Source: Eudorina sp. 2006-703-Eu-15 (lineage: Eukaryota; Chlorophyta; Chlorophyceae; Chlamydomonadales; Volvocaceae). Taken from it: DNA of 64,000 bases. The position numbers and the translations under genes are program-made. The stretch is from contig BDSI01000124.1 of NCBI GenBank assembly GCA_003117195.1, positions 303,753 through 367,752 on the forward strand, read 5' to 3'. The notes under the pieces are model-generated. The model saw only the letters and a list, made by a program, of their open reading frames with translations, was not told the origin of the DNA and made no database searches. This document shows positions 53,226 through 64,000 of the stretch, piece by piece (the stretch's first letter is position 1; the number at the start of each line of letters is the position of its first letter).

Positions 53226-55583
53226 ATGAGGTCTGCCATTGCTCTTCTTGTGCTTGCGGGCATGGCCGCCGCGGCGCTTGCGGGTGAGGCTACGATCCGC
53301 GACGCGGCGCAACGGTATCACGCAGTGCATCTTCAGGACCGTATCGTGCGCATCGCTTGTCCAATACTTTAAGTTTATGTACTTGATATTACAATAATAA
53401 TGTGGCGACAACTCCTTTTGGTTTCCATGTCCGCAATCTGCAAATTCATCTGATTCGTTGCCAGCTTTCGGTGACTATGCTGAAATAGATATAATCCATT
53501 AACATAATACAAAGACATAACATAATACAAAGACATAATTCCGAATTTATGGATCGGATTATCTTGTTTTTGGTGCTTATCCGCAGCTCCCGCCGCAGCA
53601 CCCAAGCCGCCCCCGCCCGCCACAGCTCCCAGGCCGCCCTCGCCGGCGCCCTCCCCCCTCCGGCCACTGCCTTCCGCCTCATCTCGATCACCAAGTGGAA
53701 CGCCAGCGCGGACATCGCCAACCTGCAGGCAAGAGGGATGTACAGGTTATGATGGCACCACCGGGGTGAAGCATCTGAATGACAACTCCCAACTGTTTGG
53801 AATTGGCAGGGGTCATAGCATGACGTTTTGGAATTGGCAGGGGTCATAGCATGACGTCCACACGCAACGCGTTGTATGGCGCTCTTGTACGGCATGGAGG
53901 CCGTCTTCGAAATCCTCGCTCGTCCTGCTCTAAAGGTTTGCTGGTATCTTGTCCTTTGTCCACCCGCCCCCATTACTGATGATATGTAGGCTATTGAGAC
54001 CAACGTGTCCAGGGCTTGCAGCGCATTCTTTGTGGCCGGGATCACCGGGAGCAGCACCCAGCGTGTGGCTGACCCCCTGTACGGCAGCCACATCAAGGTG
54101 CGAAGCTCGCGGCGTCGTCCCTGACTCGTTCCCCAGCGAGCGAGCCATCTGCATCTTCTTAAATGCGTGCGAAGGGTGTTGCGGCCGGTATCGGTGTGTA
54201 ATCGATGTCCGCTCGATCGTCGTATGAGTCCGCGGCTGCAGCTATCCAAGCAAACCCCCTGGCATCCCGCCTGCAGCATCCCTTCCTTCCGCATCGATGT
54301 TCACCGCCGGCCCGCCACTGGCATCTGCGCTTCGCACGCAGGTGTACGACTTCCCCACGTTGGTTGCCTACACCAACTACAGCACCTGCGTGGCGCAGCA
54401 GCCGGGTCGCCTGGTGTCACAGGCCTTTGAGATCTGGAAGGTGCGTAGCGCACGGCATGAGTGGAAGAAGTGACTGAGATGTGCACGTGTCTGTGGTTGT
54501 GAAAGCAACCAGATGCTGGTGGTCGGGTTCGTTGGGCTCGTACTGTAGGTCCATACGAGGTTACGGGGGGTTACGCATGTAGAGCGCGCAGGCCTAGCTG
54601 CTGCTGCCGGTCGTTCAGCAACTGCCGAGTGCGGGGCCCGCATGTCAGGGGCGCTGCTGCTGGGTGTGGTTGTCTGGGATCGCCTCGCTCAATCGGGCAG
54701 CCGGGATGTTTCCCGGCCCTTCCCTACCCGGGCACATGTTTTATCCTCTCTCTTGCGCGCCGCACATTGCTCCGCGTGCTCCGTCCCTGACCGCGCAGAA
54801 CCGCGTGATCTACCCGTTCTTCGAGAGCGTCAGCAGTGCCACTGCGGGTAAGCACGCATGCCAATGGCATTTCGCAAAGGCTGACTTCTTGTTATCGGCC
54901 GATGTTTGAACATGAGGGGCCATGCATTCCAGGCGTCACACATCATTCACTGCTCCCTGCTGCTGCCTGTGGTTCACCCCGGTGGTACCGCACACCCGGA
55001 TGGACACACGCAGGTTCCTTCTGGGCTGTCACCATCGCCAACACCACCAACGCCACTTCGCTGCGCACCGCCTTCACCGGCCTGACCACCGAGATCTCGG
55101 GCCTGCTGTCCAGCGTGCGCCAGGTGCGTGTGTGATTCGTACGGCAGCAGCGCACGTGTATGTACCTACGAGATAACCGGCGACCGGCTCCGACCCTGTC
55201 TGCTGGTCACCCGACACGACCATGGCTGGTAGCTACAGCCCCTGATAGGATCGTGCCCGAACCCTGGTCCACCATGCGCCCAAAAAACAGTACGTACTTG
55301 GTGCTCTATCTCTCCACCTGCCTTGCGGCTGCTGTAGTTGACGAAGCCCTCTTGACGCTCCGCATACACACAGGTGGCTTCCAACGTGCCCGGCGCCGTG
55401 GCCCTGCCCCTGGACGTGGCCCACGCGGTGTCTTTCCTCAAGGCCCAGGGCGGCACCGCCTTCCTGGGCTACCTGAACGACCCGCCCACCGAGGGCCTCC
55501 CCACGCTGGACACGCAGGCCACCATCAAGAGCCTCAGCACCGTCACTCGCCGCATCCTGTTCACGCCCGTGCGCATCAAGTAG
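53226..55583 (+). CDS. Secreted proline-rich protein, array copy 2 (frameshifted in exon 2)
   Basis: Exons 53226-53283, 53587-53728, 53900-53935 (5' end uncertain), 53990-54097, 54342-54440, 54799-54847, 55014-55123 and 55374-55583. The signal peptide (MRSAIALLVLAGMAAAALA) differs from copy 1. Exon 2 is 142 nt instead of 143: a run of 7 C within the Pro-coding stretch is 6 C here (near 53655), which shifts the frame before the globular domain. All later exons are unchanged and in phase with one another, so this is either a very recent null allele or a homopolymer sequencing error. Domain content is otherwise that of copy 1. Confidence 0.65.
53796..53857. repeat. 31-bp tandem duplication in intron 2 of array copy 2
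   Basis: Two adjacent copies, 53796-53826 and 53827-53857, beginning TTTGGAATTGGCAGGGGTCA. The same duplication is in copy 3 (57521-57582) but is single in copies 1 and 4, so copies 2 and 3 share a common ancestor more recent than the others. Confidence 0.85.
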
Positions 55584-56660
55584 ATTGACTCACTGGCTTG
55601 GCTGGGCTGGGCTGGGCGCCGTCGCGCATCGGGCATCAGGCTGTAGATAATGTTTGGACGGGGCGGTAGCTCATAGCTGGGGTGCATTCATCAGCGTACG
55701 CGGGATGTATGTGATCGTGAATTGCAATGTGTTGGACGACGACGTCTGAAGGAGAGCTCTGGGCTGCTGGGGGCGCGCGATCGAGAGACCTGTCTGCTAG
55801 TAAGAGTGCTGTGTGAGTGCATGGACAGATAGCTGCATATGTGTGAAGCGCTCGATGTGGTACGAACTGGCTCGGATGCTGAATGGTGGAAACCTACATC
55901 GGGCATGTGGGTGGCTGAAAGAGGCCATCGTATGTGCGTTTTTGCAGGTAGAGCGGTCGGTGTGGCCCGGCAAGTGGCTACGGCCGCGCTGCTCGCTGGC
56001 CCCGCTAGGGGCTCACGATAGGGAGTTTGTCCGGTGGCATGGTACGCATGCCGCGACATTGTCTAATTGCGCGCAGCGGGTCCAGCTGTGGACGCGAGAG
56101 ACTCGAAATTTCGCACGTTATGTAACATGCCTACGATTTGTGTCGATGTCTTCGAGCCGGTCAAGTTCACCTCTCGTGCGAAGATCACAATTGCTGCAGC
56201 ACTATTATGGAGGTTTGAGCACCCGCAAGTACCCTGTGGGCCACGCAGTGGGCTTGGCAACACACGTGCCATCTCGATAATGGGGATACAGCGGGAGGAG
56301 GGGTTAGATCGTGACAACAGGCCACAGTGGCTGGGTGTAGGAATGGTCAAGCCAAACACACGCCAGGGACCAGCTAGCTGCGCACTGGGCGCAGCCGGCC
56401 TAGTCAGCAAACAGAGAATCACCGCGATGGATGGGCCAGTTCGATATGCTGTACATACTTGTGGCGCACATAGAGGCACATCCGCCACGCGTCCGTCCCT
56501 AAAGAGGCCACCGGCGGATGCATGATGAGCGAGTGAGCACCAAAACGATCGATATACATGAAGTGCACTGCGTGCCGTACACGTCGAATGATGTCACACA
56601 AGTCACACTTTTGGCGTGCGAGTAGGATCAATGAGCTACCCGCGGCCAGGCATATGGACA
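55584..56660. other. 3' flank of array copy 2
   Basis: Homologous to the other 3' flanks, with a deletion near 56380 relative to units 1 and 3. No separate gene. Confidence 0.6.
56121..56125 (+). terminator. TGTAA polyadenylation signal, array copy 2
   Basis: TGTAA about 540 nt past the copy 2 stop codon, at the position equivalent to that in copies 1 and 3. Confidence 0.6.
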
Positions 56661-56760
56661 TTCCTGCAGGCCCGGCCTGAGGCCTGTGATGTCGTACGCA
56701 GGCCGCAAGGCCCATCATACAACGAACAACCGCACAAACGGACGCCTGCAGCGATATAAG
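56661..56760 (+). promoter_or_regulatory. Promoter block with TATA box, array copy 3
   Basis: Same conserved block as in copy 2, with ATATAAG at 56754-56760, 190 bp before the start codon. Confidence 0.6.
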
Positions 56761-56949
56761 CACTGATCGTGGCAGCCTTTACCAGAATTATATACTATCC
56801 AGTTGAGTTTGGGTGTTTGAGGCGATTGCTGCGACTAATTTGACTTTGGTCTGCGCATCGCTGTCGGCGACATCCATTCCACACCGAGTGACCTTGTTAT
56901 CTTTATATCCATTATTCAACTTATACAACAAGTGATTGAACATACGACA

Positions 56950-59308
56950 ATGAGGTCTGCCATTGCTCTTCTTGTGCTTGCGGGCATGGCCGCCGCGGCG
57001 CTTGCGGGTGAGGCTACGATCCGCGACGCGGCGCAACGGTATCACGCAGTGCATCTTCAGGACCGTATCGTGCGCATCGCTTGTCCAATACTTTAAGTTT
57101 ATGTACTTGATATTACAATAATAATGTGGCGACAACTCCTTTTGGTTTCCATGTCCGCAATCTGCAAATTCATCTGATTCGTTGCCAGCTTTCGGTGACT
57201 ATGCTGAAATAGATATAATCCATTAACATAATACAAAGACATAACATAATACAAAGACATAATTCCGAATTTATGGATCGGATTATCTTGTTTTTGGTGC
57301 TTATCCGCAGCTCCCGCCGCAGCACCCAAGCCGCCCCCGCCCGCCACAGCTCCCAGGCCGCCCTCGCCGGCGCCCTCCCCCCCTCCGGCCACTGCCTTCC
57401 GCCTCATCTCGATCACCAAGTGGAACGCCAGCGCGGACATCGCCAACCTGCAGGCAAGAGGGATGTACAGGTTATGATGGCACCACCGGGGTGAAGCATC
57501 TGAATGACAACTCCCAACTGTTTGGAATTGGCAGGGGTCATAGCATGACGTTTTGGAATTGGCAGGGGTCATAGCATGACGTCCACACGCAACGCGTTGT
57601 ATGGCGCTCTTGTACGGCATGGAGGCCGTCTTCGAAATCCTCGCTCGTCCTGCTCTAAAGGTTTGCTGGTATCTTGTCCTTTGTCCACCCGCCCCCATTA
57701 CTGATGATATGTAGGCTATTGAGACCAACGTGTCCAGGGCTTGCAGCGCATTCTTTGTGGCCGGGATCACCGGGAGCAGCACCCAGCGTGTGGCTGACCC
57801 CCTGTACGGCAGCCACATCAAGGTGCGAAGCTCGCGGCGTCGTCCCTGACTCGTTCCCCAGCGAGCGAGCCATCTGCATCTTCTTAAATGCGTGCGAAGG
57901 GTGTTGCGGCCGGTATCGGTGTGTAATCGATGTCCGCTCGATCGTCGTATGAGTCCGCGGCTGCAGCTATCCAAGCAAACCCCCTGGCATCCCGCCTGCA
58001 GCATCCCTTCCTTCCGCATCGATGTTCACCGCCGGCCCGCCACTGGCATCTGCGCTTCGCACGCAGGTGTACGACTTCCCCACGTTGGTTGCCTACACCA
58101 ACTACAGCACCTGCGTGGCGCAGCAGCCGGGTCGCCTGGTGTCACAGGCCTTTGAGATCTGGAAGGTGCGTAGCGCACGGCATGAGTGGAAGAAGTGACT
58201 GAGATGTGCACGTGTCTGTGGTTGTGAAAGCAACCAGATGCTGGTGGTCGGGTTCGTTGGGCTCGTACTGTAGGTTCATACGAGGTTACGGGGGGTTACG
58301 CATGTAGAGCGCGCAGGCCTAGCTGCTGCTGCCGGTCGTTCAGCAACTGCCGAGTGCGGGGCCCGCATGTCAGGGGCGCTGCTGCTGGGTGTGGTTGTCT
58401 GGGATCGCCTCGCTCAATCGGGCAGCCGGGATGTTTCCCGGCCCTTCCCTACCCGGGCACATGTTTTATCCTCTCTCTTGCGCGCCGCACATTGCTCCGC
58501 GTGCTCCGTCCCTGACCGCGCAGAACCGCGTGATCTACCCGTTCTTCGAGAGCGTCAGCAGTGCCACTGCGGGTAAGCACGCATGCCAATGGCATTTCGC
58601 AAAGGCTGACTTCTTGTTATCGGCCGATGTTTGAACATGAGGGGCCATGCATTCCAGGCGTCACACATCATTCACTGCTCCCTGCTGCTGCCTGTGGTTC
58701 ACCCCGGTGGTACCGCACACCCGGATGGACACACGCAGGTTCCTTCTGGGCTGTCACCATCGCCAACACCACCAACGCCACTTCGCTGCGCACCGCCTTC
58801 ACCGGCCTGACCACCGAGATCTCGGGCCTGCTGTCCAGCGTGCGCCAGGTGCGTGTGTGATTCGTACGGCAGCAGCGCACGTGTATGTACCTACGAGATA
58901 ACCGGCGACCGGCTCCGACCCTGTCTGCTGGTCACCCGACACGACCATGGCTGGTAGCTACAGCCCCTGATAGGATCGTGCCCGAACCCTGGTCCACCAT
59001 GCGCCCAAAAAACAGTACGTACTTGGTGCTCTATCTCTCCACCTGCCTTGCGGCTGCTGTAGTTGACGAAGCCCTCTTGACGCTCCGCATACACACAGGT
59101 GGCTTCCAACGTGCCCGGCGCCGTGGCCCTGCCCCTGGACGTGGCCCACGCGGTGTCTTTCCTCAAGGCCCAGGGCGGCACCGCCTTCCTGGGCTACCTG
59201 AACGACCCGCCCACCGAGGGCCTCCCCACGCTGGACACGCAGGCCACCATCAAGAGCCTCAGCACCGTCACTCGCCGCATCCTGTTCACGCCCGTGCGCA
59301 TCAAGTAG
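56950..59308 (+). CDS. Secreted proline-rich protein, array copy 3 (intact)
   Basis: Exons 56950-57007, 57311-57453, 57625-57660 (5' end uncertain), 57715-57822, 58067-58165, 58524-58572, 58739-58848 and 59099-59308. Lengths equal those of copy 1 exon by exon, so the frame is intact (about 270 residues). The signal peptide matches copy 2, and the globular domain is almost identical to copies 1 and 2. Exon 2 has the full 7-C run. Its near identity to copy 2, including the intron 2 duplication, points to very recent unequal crossing-over or gene conversion. Function unknown; probably secreted to the cell wall or extracellular matrix. Confidence 0.75.
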
Positions 59309-60414
59309 ATTGACTCACTGGCTTGGCTGGGCTGGGCTGGGCGCCGTCGCGCATCGGGCATCAGGCTGTAGATAATGTTTGGACGGGGCGGTAGCTCATA
59401 GCTGGGGTGCATTCATCAGCGTACGCGGGATGTATGTGATCGTGAATTGCAATGTGTTGGACGACGACGTCTGAAGGAGAGCTCTGGGCTGCTGGGGGGC
59501 GCGAGATCGAGAGACCTGTCTGCTAGTAAGAGTGCTGTGTGAGTGCATGGACAGATAGCTGCATATGTGTGAAGCGCTCGATGTGGTACGAACTGGCTCG
59601 GATGCTGAATGGTGGAAACCTACATCGGGCATGTGGGTGGCTGAAAGAGGCCATCGTATGTGCGTTTTTGCAGGTAGAGCGGTCGGTGTGGCCCGGCAAG
59701 TGGCTACGGCCGCGCTGCTCGCTGGCCCCGCTAGGGGCTCACGATAGGGAGTTTGTCCGGTGGCATGGTACGCATGCCGCGACATGCGCGCAGCGGGTCC
59801 AGCTGTGGACGCGAGAGACTCGAAATGTCGCACGTTCTGTAACACTTACTATGATTTGTGTCGATGTCTTCGAGCCGGTCAAGTTCACCTCTCGTGCGAA
59901 GATCACAATTGCTGCAGCACTATTATGGAGGATTGAGCACCCGCAAGTACCCTGTGGGCCACGCAGTGGGCTTGGCAACACACGTGCCATCTCGATAATG
60001 GGGATACAGCGGGAGGAGGGGTTAGATCTTGACAACAGGCCACAGTGGCTGGGTGTAGGAATGGTCAAGCCAAACACACGCCAGGACCAGCTAGCAGCGC
60101 ACTGGGCTCTCCATCCCCCCAAGGATGTATATGCCCGCATACATCTCAGCCGGCCTGGTCAGCACACAGGGAATCACCGCGATGGATGGGCCAGTTCGAT
60201 ATGCTGTACATACTTGTGGCGCACATAGAGGCACATCCGCCACGCGTCCGTCCCTAAAGAGGCCACCGGCGGATGCATGATGAGCGAGCGAGCACCAAAA
60301 CGATCGATATACATGAAGTGCACTGCGTGCCGTACACGTCGAATGATGTCACACAAGTCACACTTTTGGCGTGCGAGTAGGATCAATGAGCTACCGCGGC
60401 CAGGCATATGGACA
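59309..60414. other. 3' flank of array copy 3
   Basis: Homologous to the other 3' flanks, with no gene of its own. Confidence 0.6.
59838..59842 (+). terminator. TGTAA polyadenylation signal, array copy 3
   Basis: TGTAA about 530 nt past the copy 3 stop codon, in the same context as copy 1. Confidence 0.6.
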
Positions 60415-60514
60415 TTCCTGCAGGCCCGGCCTGAGGCCTGTGATGTCGTACGCAGGCCGCAAGGCCCATCATACAACGAACAACCGCACAAACGGACGCC
60501 TGCAGCGATATAAG
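60415..60514 (+). promoter_or_regulatory. Promoter block with TATA box, array copy 4
   Basis: Conserved block and ATATAAG at 60508-60514, about 180 bp before the start codon. The promoter looks intact although the gene downstream is damaged. Confidence 0.6.
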
Positions 60515-60693
60515 CACTGATCGTGGCAACCTTTACCAGAACTATATTGAGTTTGGGTGTTTGAGGCGATTGCTGCGACTAATTTGACTTTGGTCTGCGC
60601 ATCGCTGTCGGCGACATCCATTCCACACCGAGTGACCTTGTTATCTTTATATCCATTATTCAACTTATACAACAAGTGATTGAACATACGACA

Positions 60694-62992
60694 ATGAGGT
60701 CTGCCATTGCTCTTCTTGTGCTTGCGGGCATGGCCGCCGCGGCGCTTGCGGGTGAGGCTACGATCCGCGACGCGGCGCAACGGTATCACGCAGTGCATCT
60801 TCAGGACCGTATCGTGCGCATCGCTTGTCCAATACTTTAAGTTTATGTACTTGATATTACAATAATAATGTGGCGACAACTCCTTTTGATTTCATGTCCG
60901 CGATCTGCAAATATTCATCTGATTCGTTGCCAGCTTTCGGTGACTATGCTGAAATAGATATAATCCATAAATCAAATACAAAGACATAATTCCGAATTTA
61001 TGGATCGGATTATCTTGTTTTTGGTGCTTATCCGCAGCTCCCGCCGCAGCACCCAAGCCGCCCCGCCCGCCACAGCTCCCAGGCCGCCCTCGCCGGCGCC
61101 CTCCCCCCCTCCGGCCACTGCCTTCCGCCTCATCTCGATCACCAAGTGGAACGCCAGCGCGGACATCGCCAACCTGCAGGCAAGAGGGATGTACAGGTTA
61201 TGATGGCACCACCGGGTGAAGCATCTATCTGAATGACAACTCCGACCTGTTTGGAATTGACAGGGGTGGCATGACGTCCACACGCAACGCGTTGTATGGC
61301 GCTCTTGTACGGCATGGAGGCCGTCTTCGAAATCCTCGCTCGTCCTGCTCTAAAGTTTTGCTGTTCTCTTGTCCTTTGTCCACCCGCCCCCATTACTGAT
61401 GATATGTAGGCTATTGAGACCAACGTGTCCAGGGCCTGCAGCGCATTCTTTGTGGCCGGGATCACCGGGAGCAGCACCCAGCGTGTGGCTGACCCCCTGT
61501 ACGGCAGCCACATCAAGGTGGGAAGCTCGCGGCGTCGTCCCTGACTCGTTCCCCAGCGAGCGCGCCATCTGCATCTTCTTAAATGCGTGCGACGGGTGTT
61601 GCGGCCGGTATCGGTGTGTAATCGATGTCCGCTCGATCGTCGTATGAGTCCGCGGCTGCAGCTATCCAAGCAACCCCCCTGGCATCTCGCCTGCAGCATC
61701 CCTTCCTTCCGCATCGATGTTCACCGCCGGCCCGCCACTGGCATCTGCGCTTCGCACACAGGTGTACGACTTCCCCACGTTGGTTGCCTACACCAACTAC
61801 AGCACCTGCGTGGCGCAGCAGCCGGGTCGCCTGGTGTCACAGGCCTTTGAGATCTGGAAGGTGCGTAGCGCAAGGCATGAGTGGAAGTGACTGAGATGTG
61901 CACGTGTCTGTGGTTGTGAAAGCAACCAGATGCTGGTGGTCGGGTTCGTTGGGCTCGTACAGTAGGTCCATACGAGGTTACGGGGGTTACGCATGTAGAG
62001 CGCGCAGGCCTAGCTGCTGCTGCCGGTCGTTCAGCAACTGCCGAGTGCGGGGCCGCATGTCAGGGGCGCTGCTGCTGGGTGTGGTTGTCTGGGATCGCCT
62101 CGCTCAATCGGGCAGCCGGGATGTTTCCCGGCCCTTCCTACCCGGGCACATGTTTTATCCTCTCTCTTGCGCGCCGCACATTGCTCCGCGTGCTGCGTCC
62201 CTGCCCGCGCAGAACCGCGTGATCTACCCGTTCTTCGAGAGCGTCAGCAGTGCCACTGCGGGTAAGCACGCATGCCCATGGCATTTCGCAAAGGCTAACT
62301 TCTTGTTATCGGCCGATGTTTGAACATGAGGGGGCATGCATTCCAGGCGTCACACATCATTCACTGCTCCCTGCTGCTGCCTGTGGTTCACCCCGGTGGT
62401 ACCGCACACCCGGATGGACACACGCAGGTTCCTTCTGGGCTGTCACCATCGCCAACACCACCAACGCCACTTCGCTGCGCACCGCCTTCACCGGCCTGAC
62501 CACCGAGATCTCGGGCCTGCTGTCCAGCGTGCGCCAGGTGCGTGTGTGATTCGTACGGCAGCAGCGCACGTGTATGTACCTACGTGATAACCGGCGACCG
62601 GCTCCGACCCTGTCTGCTGGTCACCCGACACGACCATGGCTGGTAGCTACAGCCCTGATAGGATCGTGCCCGAACCCTGGTCCACCATGCGCCCAAAAAA
62701 CAGTACGTCCTTGGTGCTCTATCTGTTTACCTGGCTTGTGGCTGCTGTAGTTGACGAAGCCCTCTTGACGCTCCGCATACACACAGGTGGCTTCCAACGT
62801 GCCCGGCGCCGTGGCCCTGCCCTGGACGTGGCCACGCGGTGTCTTTCCTCAAGGCCCAGGGCGGCACCGCCTTCCTGGGCTACCTGAACGACCCGCCCAC
62901 CGAGGGCCTCCCACGCTGGACACGCAGGCCACCATCAAGAGCCTCAGCACGGTCACTCGCCGCATCCTGTTCACGCCGTGCGCATCAAGTAG
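60694..62992 (+). pseudogene. Secreted proline-rich protein, array copy 4 (multiple frameshifts)
   Basis: Exons by homology: 60694-60751, 61038-61179, 61320-61355, 61410-61517, 61762-61860, 62213-62261, 62428-62537 and 62787-62992. Exon 2 lacks one C in a C run near 61061, a different place from copy 2. The donor after exon 3 has changed from GGTTTG to GTTTTG. Exon 8 is 206 nt instead of 210, from four separate single-C losses in short C runs. The downstream TGTAA is also lost by one base. Similar one-base losses occur in the non-coding DNA around it, which suggests poor consensus quality as much as true decay. The start, signal peptide and TATA box are intact. Confidence 0.65.
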
Positions 62993-64000
62993 ATTGACTC
63001 ACTGGCTTGGCTGGGCTGGGCGCCGTCGGCATCGGGCATCAGGCTGTAGATAATGTTTGGACGGGGCGGTAGCTCATAGCTGGGGTGCATTCATCAGTGT
63101 ACGCGCGTGTATGTGATCGTGAATTGCAATGTGTTGGACGACGACGTCTGAAGGAGAGCTCTGGGCTGCTGGGGCGCGCGATCGAGAGACCTGTCTGCAA
63201 GTAGGAGTGCTGTGTGAGTGCACGGACAGATAGCTGCATATGTGTGAAGGCGCTCGATGTGGTACGAACTGGCTCGATGCTGAATGGTGGCGCTACATGT
63301 CATCGGGCATGTGGGTGGCTGAAAGAGGGCATCGTATGTGCCTTTGTGCAGGTAGAGCGGTGTGGCCCGGCAAGTGGCTACGGCCGCGCTGCTCACTGCC
63401 CCCGCTAGGGCGCCACGATAGGGGTTTGTCCGGCGGCATGGTACGCGTGCTGCGACGTTGTCTAATTGCGCGCAGCGGGTCCAGCTGTGCGTGGGTCGTA
63501 CCATGATGGCGCGAGAGACTCGAAATGTCGCACCGTTCTTAACACTTACTATGATTTGTGTCGATGTCTTCGAAGCGGTCAAGTTCACCTCTCGTGCGAA
63601 GATCACAATTGCTGCAGCATTATGGAGGTTTGAGCACCCGCAAGCCACCCGCAAGTACCCTGTGGGCCACGCAGTGGCTTGGCAAACACGTGCCATCTCC
63701 ATAATGGGATACAGCGGAGGAGGGGTTAGATCTTGACAACAGGCCACAGTGGCTGGGTGTAGGAATGGTCAAGCCAAACACACGCCAGGACCAGCTAGCA
63801 GCGCACTGGGCTCTCCATCCCCCCCAAGGATGTATATGCCGATACATCTCAGCCGGCCTGGTCAGCAAACAGAAATCACCGCGATGGATGGGCCAGTTCG
63901 ATATGCTGTACATACTTGTTGCGCACATAGAGGCACATCGCCACGCGTCCGTCCCTAAAAGAGGCCACCGCGGATGCATGATGAGCGAGCGAGCACCAAA
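62993..64000. other. 3' flank of array copy 4, right window edge
   Basis: Homologous to the 3' flanks of units 1-3 but with many single-base deletions. The sequence ends before the promoter of any fifth unit would appear. Confidence 0.6.

Larger units (their letters stand above)
49020..64000. repeat. Tandem array of four 3.7-3.8 kb gene units
   Basis: Start codons at 49383, 53226, 56950 and 60694 give unit lengths of 3,843, 3,724 and 3,744 bp. Homology covers promoter, all exons, introns and the 3' flank. Units 2 and 3 are nearly identical, and unit 1 is the most diverged, especially in exon 1 and intron 1. The window ends in the 3' flank of unit 4, so more copies may follow. Confidence 0.95.

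Noticed and set aside
53446..54294. Long minus-strand frame repeated in each array unit (for example 57099-58019)
   Set aside because: It is antisense to the real exons and stays open only because the sense codons are GC-rich. It is repeated because the unit is repeated.

Overview
This window is nuclear DNA from a green alga of the Chlamydomonadales (volvocine lineage; the species cannot be fixed from the sequence alone). It is GC-rich, and its genes have many short exons with GT-AG introns. Several 3' flanks carry the algal polyadenylation signal TGTAA. Simple repeats (CTG/CGG, CAGG, TG) are frequent. The gene content is algal: flagellar radial spoke proteins RSP4 and RSP6, the photosynthetic cyclic-electron-flow protein PGR5, and an F-box-like/ankyrin-like protein. 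There are no bacterial operons, CRISPR arrays or rRNA genes.

Layout. (1) 754-9369, minus strand: two tandem glycerophosphodiester phosphodiesterase (GDPD) genes, one compact with two exons (one GC-AG intron) and one with at least eight exons and long low-complexity insertions. (2) 11749-16901, minus: translation initiation factor eIF3 subunit d in 13 exons. It shares a 399-bp divergent promoter with (3) 17301-25821, plus: a complete 22-exon SERCA-type calcium ATPase (about 1,060 residues) ending in a KKxx-type ER retrieval signal. (4) 27626-28362, minus: PGR5, divergent from (5) RSP4 at 28886-34115, plus. (6) 35966-36184, minus: a single-exon gene for the mitochondrial intermembrane-space protein CMC4, lying between the two radial spoke genes. 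(7) 37391-41085, plus: RSP6. One of its introns holds a triplet-repeat array and a perfect 32-bp inverted repeat. (8) 42414-47010: an ankyrin-like gene and an upstream broken copy of its last exon and 3' flank. (9) About 49,020 to the right edge: a tandem array of four genes, about 3.7-3.8 kb per unit, for a secreted proline-rich protein that I do not recognise. Copies 2 and 4 are frameshifted, and copy 4 looks either decayed or poorly sequenced.

The genes do not form a pathway. Two themes recur: local tandem duplication (GDPD pair, RSP4/RSP6, ankyrin exon, secreted-protein array) and head-to-head pairs sharing a short promoter (eIF3d/SERCA, PGR5/RSP4). The PGR5-RSP4-RSP6 order agrees with my memory of the Chlamydomonas reinhardtii order, which should be checked. 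Exon coordinates were read by eye from splice sites, reading phase and similarity to remembered family members. Start codons and untranslated regions are inferences.
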